From positions 467,781-531,780 of the forward strand of contig NW_019029006.1 in assembly GCF_002105155.1 (NCBI RefSeq): a stretch of 64,000 nucleotides of DNA. Reading direction: 5' to 3'. Within the stretch, counting starts at the first letter, position 1. The number at the start of each line of letters is the position of its first letter. Position numbers and translations under genes: made by a program. The notes beneath the pieces were generated by a model. That model did no database searches. It had not been told where the DNA came from and saw nothing but the letters and a program-made list of their open reading frames with translations. The DNA is from Lobosporangium transversale. Its lineage: Eukaryota > Mortierellomycota > Mortierellomycetes > Mortierellales > Mortierellaceae. Below, one piece after another: positions 57,784 through 64,000 of this stretch.

Positions 57784-58379
57784 ATACTAGTTTACGGGTT
57801 TTCGAACCCGGCTAAGGCGTTTTTTTTTTTTTTTTTTCAAGGATGAACTTGGACTCGTCCTTTTTTTCCTATTTAGAAGCGTGTTTTGTCTTTACATGTT
57901 TAATGCTTCTGTTAAAGTTTGAGTTTTTGTGCCTTTTCAAGGCAATTCATTATTTGACCAAGAATCAAACGGATGGGTCATTTTCCATGGTGCTGTGCTG
58001 AATTCAAAGGAGATAAAGTGACATGAAGGAACACAAAAAAAGTATCCTGAAGTTTTCTTTTCTTTTCTTTTCCTTCTTTCTTCTGTTCTTCTGTTCTTCT
58101 GCCTGCCTTCATTCATCTTTTCTCTGCCAATACTTCACCATACATATTCACGCGCAATGCCAAACTCATCCATTGTATAGCACTCACCTTGTCATACTTC
58201 ACTTGCGATTTAATATACGCTACAATACTTTAGTATAGAGCTCTGGATATACCTCCTTGGCTCCTTTTCCTCCTCACTAAATCACCGCCATACTAGCAGT
58301 TGATCTCCCCTTTCTTTCTCTCATATTTATCAGCATATATTACATTCCATCCACAAAAAAAAAAAAAAAAAAAAAAAAA
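57340..58379. other. Intergenic region with hairpin and homopolymers
   Basis: It contains a (GTGAAT)4 repeat at 57610-57633, an A run at 57752-57780, a hairpin with T run (57796-57837), a C/T-rich leader (58050-58130), and an A run (58356-58380) that abuts the next start codon. No gene was recognised. Confidence 0.55.
57796..57837 (+). other. Tetraloop hairpin followed by a T run
   Basis: CGGGTT-TTCG-AACCCG is a perfect 6-bp stem with a TTCG tetraloop, followed 9 nt later by 17 T and preceded by a 28-nt A run. It looks like a small structured transcript end or a retro-fragment; nothing further can be shown. Confidence 0.5.
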
Positions 58380-58871
58380 ATGTCCGCAAAGCCCAAAGTA
58401 TTAATTGTTGGCGGTGGTTTAGGGGGCCTTACTTTGGGGGTATTGTTGGAACGTGCAGGTATCCCATATGAAATTTTCGAACGAGCTTCGGTTATTAGAC
58501 CATTAGGTAAACGATATTATTATTACTGCTTGCTGGTATTATGGCTGCTGCTGCTTGTTACTCTAATAAATTACTGAAAAAACTAATGTCTTTACAAACA
58601 AAATACCCTTTTATATTTTTTCTCTTGGAAAAAAAAAAAAAGGATCAGCGCTTTCGATGGGTGCTAATATCATTCCATTGTTGAAACAACTTGGGATCTA
58701 TGAGGAGTTCATTGACAAGGCTCTAGTCCGATACACAACTCAGGTCTATAAAGAAAACCTAGAGATCGATTTCGTCCTTGACTCAAAACCTGCTGCAGAA
58801 ATGTAAAGTCTTTTGAAAATCATTACAAGGACCAATCTTTATCCATGAAATCCTTCACTTTTAGAAAAATG

Positions 58872-58903
<32 letters not shown>

Positions 58904-60137
58904 TATTCTTTACCAACGTTTTTTTTTTTTTTTTTTTTTTTTTTCATTTTCATTTTCATATCCCTGTACATGCATGCATGTATATTTGTGTAGGGGTGGA
59001 TACGACGGTTACATGATCAGTCGTCCTGCAATCCATGAGATCCTTCTCAATCAAATCCCACCGCACAAGGTCCACCTCTCCAAGCGTGTTTTACAGATCC
59101 GCCAAAATGAAAAGGAGGCGACGATTGTGTGTGCAGACAATTCAGTTTACTACGGACATATCATCGTTGGGTCCGATGGTGCCTACTCGAGTGTTCGACA
59201 GTCCATGTATAAGGATATGAAGCGTGAAGGTCGGTTACCGACATCGGATCAAGAGGATCTGCCATATAGTTGTACCTGTCTCGTAGGACATACTCGGCCC
59301 CTGGATCCTGAAGAGTTCACAGAGTTGAAAACTCCAGAATGTAGTTTTGATTGTGTCTTGAGTGACAATAAGCCATATACGGTAAATGGGCAGTATACTT
59401 GTAATCCATTGATTGTTTCCTTCTACTTTGCATCAAATTATTCAAGTCATCATCGTATCCATTCTTTTTTTTTTTTTTTTTTTTTTTTACCTTCCTTCTC
59501 AATACTCAAAGTGGGTGACGTTTACGACAAAGGGTAATATTATATGTTGGATGGTGGTACATCATCTCAATAAGGTTACTTCAAAAGCAAATGATAGTTT
59601 CCGAAATTCAGAATGGGGACCTGAAGCAGCCGAGGTTATGTGTAAAGAAGTACGCGATTTTCCAATTTCGGGTGTCAATGTCGGACCAGTTTCTTGCACA
59701 AGAGAGGATTCAGATATAGATTCTGACACAAATCTTGACAAAATCAATACCGGTACCAATAACAACGGCAACAGTTTCCATAAAAAGGAACAGACGCAGC
59801 AAAAGAAAAAGACAAGGACTTTGGGGGATTTGATCGATCGGACTGACAGAGAGTTGATCTCAAAAGTGATGCTGGAAGAAAAGATCTTTGAAACATGGTA
59901 TGATCGACGGATTGTTCTGATAGGTGATGCATGCCACAAGATGAATCCCTCAGGAGGTCAAGGAGCCTTGAACGCGATGCAAGATGCTATTACACTGGCG
60001 AATTGGATCAATGTGCTGAGATCTAATGATGTCAGTGATATGAACAAGATATTTCAAGAATACAAACGAGAACGGTACCCCCATGCTATGGATGCATTTG
60101 AAAGCTCCAAAATGTTTAGCAAGATCATTGAAAAGGT

Positions 60138-60168
<31 letters not shown>

Positions 60169-60786
60169 GATAACAATAATAACAATAATTACAATAGCAA
60201 TGATAACAAAAAGCCCCTCCTCCTCTTCTAATAATGGTTTTTGGTCCTGCTCTAACAGAGCATTTCAGGGAGAATTGTTCGCTTCATTTCGCGTCATATG
60301 CCACGTTGGCTATGGATGATGGCGCTTCGCAAAATGGCTTCAAATCGTCCACAGGTAGCATTTCTTCCCAGGATTGAAGATTACGGCACAGTCAAGCCTG
60401 TAGACCAGCCATCCCTGTACAAGACCCGTACTACAGTGCCTCCGCCCAAAAAGAGGCGCCGTCGTCGCATGGATGACCATCTGGAGAGCAATAGCGATAG
60501 TAATAGTGGTAGTGTTGAAAATAAGAATCATGGGTTAGGGAAAGAGGCGGATGCAGCAGCGGGAGTTGGAGTAGGAACAAGAGAAGGTGCAGAAGTAAAG
60601 GAGATGAATGGTGCCAGTGTACCAATAACTGGAAAAAGCTCGATGACTACAACAACGGCATTAATAGCCAGGACTGATAGCAGGTCTGACAGCTGTAGTA
60701 GCGATAGTAACAATAGCAGTGGTAATAGCAGTACCATTGCCTCGAATGGAGATGATAGACATGACTCAGATGAGCATGGCAGCTAG
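58380..60786 (+). CDS. FAD-dependent monooxygenase, paralog 1
   Basis: Five exons (58380-58506, 58643-58802, 58994-59381, 59512-60135, 60259-60786) give 608 residues. The Rossmann motif VLIVGGGLGGLTLGVLLERAG is at the N-terminus, with the adenosine-binding Glu in PYEIFER. The DG motif is GSDGAYSSVRQSM and the GD motif is LIGDACHKMNPSGGQGALNAMQDA. These define the class A flavin hydroxylases (FAD_binding_3; zeaxanthin epoxidase, salicylate or kynurenine hydroxylase types). It would hydroxylate or epoxidise a small molecule with NAD(P)H and oxygen; the substrate is unknown. Asn/Lys-rich inserts lie before LGDLIDRTD, and the C-terminus has an amphipathic segment (RFISRHMPRWLWMMALRK) and a Ser-rich tail. 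The start follows an A run. Confidence 0.9.
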
Positions 60787-61481
60787 GGTGGAAACACAAA
60801 CGAAATCAGGAGTGGACAACTAAAGCAACGAGTTGCAGTTACAAACCATGCATCTGAATGATACAATAAAAATATTTATTAAAATAAGGAAATGGGTTTA
60901 AAAAAAAATGCGTTCAAATCCTATGCTCATTCATTTAGATCTACAAACCTTTCAAACATCGATTAACTGCATAACATTGAACGCATTTTATTTTATTTTA
61001 TTTTATTTTATTTTATTTTTTTTTGGATGAATGAATGAATGGAATGCTTACGTTTATTTCAAATAACCCCCTCTTTCAAATACATCCAATAACGAGATAT
61101 AGATAAATAAGCAACCTCATCATAAAAACCATGTCAAGAAAAAGAGAAAGGAGACAAGGATCCCTTCTCACTCATGACAGAAGCTTACACCCAAGGTAAC
61201 AAATTATAATTCAGCCCCAAGAGCAAATTTCCACTGGTATTTAATTCAATTGGAGATCTGTTACACAGATATTAGGTTTTTTTTTATTATTATTGCAAAC
61301 AGGAAACTTGGACGAAAGAGAGAGAATGAAGATGACATTACTCATCTTGGGGTCATTCGTTCATGCCTTCGTGCTTGTGTTATTTCTTTTTCTTTTACAT
61401 TTCTTCTTTTTATCATCTTTTTTTCTTTCTTTCTTTCTTTCTTTTTTTTTTTTACTGTCAACATTATACACGTGCGAATAA
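60787..61481. other. Spacer between the two monooxygenase genes
   Basis: It contains a TTTTA pentanucleotide repeat at about 60987-61022, a 4-bp GAAT repeat (61026-61040) and C/T-rich leader with (TTTC)n before 61482. No gene was recognised. Confidence 0.6.
60987..61022 (+). repeat. TTTTA pentanucleotide repeat
   Basis: About seven tandem copies of TTTTA/TTTAT lie just downstream of the first monooxygenase gene. Confidence 0.9.
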
Positions 61482-61670
61482 ATGTCGGCAGAACATCCTT
61501 TGATCAAATCAGTTGGCAAACCCAAGGTTCTGATTGTGGGCGCCGGTATCGCTGGACTCACATTAGCCATTCTCCTTGAGAAAGCTGGTGTTCCATATGA
61601 ACTCTTTGATCGTGTGACAGAAATCAAACCTTTGGGTAAAACTAGCGCATTCATGTTTTCAAGATGGCAA

Positions 61671-61705
<35 letters not shown>

Positions 61706-61764
61706 ACATTTTTTAACGATCTCTTTGACTGACTTCAATTATGATTTGATTGTGTGCTTTGTTC

Positions 61765-61796
<32 letters not shown>

Positions 61797-63135
61797 GCAT
61801 TGTCGCTGGCCGCAAACGTGATCCCTCTGTTCAAGCAGATTGGTATCTATGACGAGCTTATTAGCCTTGGAAAGACCTTCCATTCGATTGATCAATACAA
61901 TGAGGATCGTAAAAGAGAGTACTCAATGGATTTCAGGGCAGCAGCCAATTTGTAAGTAATTCATAGTTGTTTCAAGAAAGCAAGATGTAATTACGATACA
62001 TGTATGCTATGTACAACCTCAGCTATTCAACGACCATTCTTTTGTCTTTTTTTTTTTTTTTTTTTTTTTTCATTCAGAGGAGGATTTGCGCCTCGTATCG
62101 TTTCTCGCTCTGTCTTTCACAACTTATTATTTCGACAGGTCCCGTCTAGCAAGATTTTTCTAGGGAAGCAAGTCCTGTCCATAAAGCAAAGCTTAGAGAA
62201 TGGTGTCCAAATCCAATTCTCAGACAAGACAATTGCAGAGGGCGATATTCTTGTCGGAGCTGATGGTGCTTATAGTACGGTCCGACAAAGCCTTTATGAA
62301 TCATTAAAGAATGAGGGTCAGCTACCAGCCTCTGATGATGGTGCTTTACCATTCAGCTGTATTTGTCTTGTCGGACAGACCAAGCCAATGGATCCTGAAA
62401 TGTATCCTGAGCTCACCGACCCCATCTGTCATTTCAAATCAGTCATTGGGGACAACAAACCATACTCTGTAAGTAAACTGGAATGAAGTGAAAAAAATAT
62501 ATCTTTGGTGGATCTATGCAAGTCATCTTTATAAACTAGCACCAACCATTCATCCTTCTCTTTTATTTGTGGATACAAGTGGGGATGTATGACAGCCAAA
62601 GGTAATATATTCTGTTGGAGTGTGATTCAGTACCTGGACAGTGAAAGCTCCAAGGGCCACGATAGTTTCCAAAACTCAGAATGGGGTCCTGAAGCTGCAA
62701 TTGCAATGTGCCAAGAGGTCCGAGACTTCCCATTGCCCGGAGGCAAGAACAATGATATGACCATTGGAGATCTTATTGATAACACGCCGTTGGTCACTAA
62801 GGTTATGTTGGAAGAAAAGGTTTTTGACACATGGTACTCAGGAAGGACGGTCCTGATTGGTGATGGTAATGCCACCAATTTTATATACAGTATAATGGTT
62901 GATATATGTTTATGAATTCTCCGCAATGTTTGATTACTGCTGTGCTTTTTCTCATACTCTTTTCTACGCTCTTTTATTGAAATGCATTTGTTTATATGAG
63001 CAGCTTGTCACAAGGTAACCTTGTTAAATGAACAAAAGAAGAGCATGGGCAATGAAAACTGTTGACCGTCCGGTCTTTTTCATTTTAACGCCCTGAATGA
63101 TTGCGGAGTATACAACGGAACAATATTTACTAACG

Positions 63136-63168
<33 letters not shown>

Positions 63169-63732
63169 ACTCTTTTTTTCTTTCAGGTTCATCCAGCTGG
63201 TGGCGCTGGCGCTATGAATGCGATCCAGGATGCCGTGGCATTAGCAAACTGGATCAGTGTACTGGATTCAACAGAAGTTAATGAAATGGTAGACGCGTTC
63301 AAGGAATATAAAGCAGAGCGCTACCCAGTTATCAAGGCCGCCTTTGAGCATGGACGAACACTTTCCACGCTAGCAGCAACGGTAATGTGATCATTGTGCA
63401 ATCATGCAAATATGCAATTCGCAATAGTTTTCGAAGAAACAAAAAAGACGTAGAGGAAGCATGCATTTATAAGGCTTTGCTTTTATTGAAAAATACAGGA
63501 TCTTAAGGCTAGGATTATTCGCTACCTCACTAAAAATATGCCGACCTGGCTATGGAATATTTTGGTTAAGCGCATGTTGGAGTCACGTCCTCAAGTCTCG
63601 TTCTTGCCTTTGGTAGAGGATAAAGGAACTGTACCACCCATATATCAGCCAAGCCTTCAAAAGACATTGGCGATTAGGAAGGCTAGAGAAGCTGCAGAAG
63701 AAGAAGAACCGACTACAGTTAAAGCCCTCTAG
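61482..63732 (+). CDS. FAD-dependent monooxygenase, paralog 2
   Basis: Seven exons (61482-61635, 61792-61951, 62078-62468, 62580-62865, 63004-63014, 63187-63381, 63499-63732) give 476 residues. It aligns along its length with paralog 1, with the same first three intron positions: GAGIAGLTLAILLEKAG, GADGAYSTVRQSLYESLK, the split GD motif LIGD|ACHK|VHPAGGAGAMNAIQDA, and the C-terminal TKNMPTWLWNILVKRML. The conserved ACHK is carried by an 11-nt micro-exon flanked by two introns that paralog 1 lacks. The long low-complexity inserts of paralog 1 are missing. Same reaction class, substrate unknown. The two genes are a tandem duplicate pair in the same orientation, 695 bp apart. Confidence 0.9.
63004..63014 (+). 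other. 11-nt micro-exon of monooxygenase paralog 2
   Basis: CTTGTCACAAG, flanked by GAGCAG and GTAACC, supplies two bases plus the codons for CHK of the GD motif. Without it the frame and the conserved LIGDACHK are lost. Confidence 0.8.
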
Positions 63733-64000
63733 TAGTGGTAGGAAAGATATTGAAATAGAATAAAATAGACGACAGTTAAAACTGAAGGGAAAGAAACGAG
63801 AAATCACGAATATATCTCTTTTGGGCTCGAGAAATGTGAACCGTTGTATTATACAGTTATTCCTAAAGCTTCACAATAAGAAAGTCTCAAGACCTCTTAA
63901 ACTACCTTGATGTTCATCTTCGTCGATGATTGATGTTCTAGCAAGCCTTCTCTTCTTTAAGAGTCTTGCCATATTTATAACGGTGGATTATCTTTGTGGC
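63733..64000. other. 3' flank of monooxygenase paralog 2
   Basis: 268 bp of AT-rich sequence to the window end. No gene was seen. Confidence 0.6.

Noticed and set aside
57790-57825. B-box-like GGGTTCGAAAACCC suggesting a tRNA or SINE
   Set aside because: It is a simple palindrome with a TTCG loop; the T loop has the wrong size and no D arm or acceptor stem is present.
58380-63732. A secondary-metabolite cluster around the monooxygenases
   Set aside because: The neighbours are a chromatin remodeller and a spacer; no PKS, NRPS, terpene synthase, transporter or regulator is seen.

Overview
The window looks like nuclear DNA of an early-diverging filamentous fungus, most likely Mucoromycota and perhaps Mortierella-like. 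This is an inference. The evidence is intron-rich genes with short introns (mostly GTAAGN...AG, 45-210 nt), long Ser/Asn/Gln-rich coding tracts, A/T homopolymer runs of about 20-30 nt in introns and spacers, and a gene set of fungal Fun30, ERG27 and GRIP golgin plus SCOC- and FUT8-like genes that budding yeasts lack. No rRNA gene, convincing tRNA gene or CRISPR array was seen. Exon boundaries below were worked out by hand from splice signals and reading phase.

Left third (1-26.3 kb): a small multi-exon membrane protein on the minus strand; a mitochondrial alpha/beta-hydrolase-like protein with a lost nucleophile; a CLIP-170-type microtubule plus-end protein (minus) divergent from an NAD kinase (plus) that uses a GC-AG intron and carries a His-Gly tract; a zinc-finger-like protein; a GT23 (FUT8-like) fucosyltransferase; and a 1946-residue GRIP-domain golgin.

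Centre (26.3-38.3 kb): an accessory, gene-poor region. It holds two tandem paralogs of an unrecognised family ending in a C-x2-C-x4-C-x-C motif, a third copy that is broken and partly inverted, diverged repeats around them, and an intronless secreted proteinase K-like subtilase with its own TATA box.

Right part (38.3-64 kb): a 2432-residue PH-domain protein; a small mitochondrial membrane/coiled-coil protein and a Nudix hydrolase transcribed divergently with a MITE-like element between them; an ERG27-type 3-ketosteroid reductase; an 81-residue SCOC homolog in three short exons; a Fun30/SMARCAD1 remodeller with a CUE domain; and two tandem FAD monooxygenases, the second with an 11-nt micro-exon.

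Functional links are few, as expected for a fungal chromosome. The GRIP golgin and SCOC are both from families of Arl1-type Golgi GTPase effectors, and the fucosyltransferase is also a Golgi protein. NAD kinase supplies the NADPH used by ERG27 and probably by the monooxygenases. None of these forms a co-regulated cluster that can be seen here.
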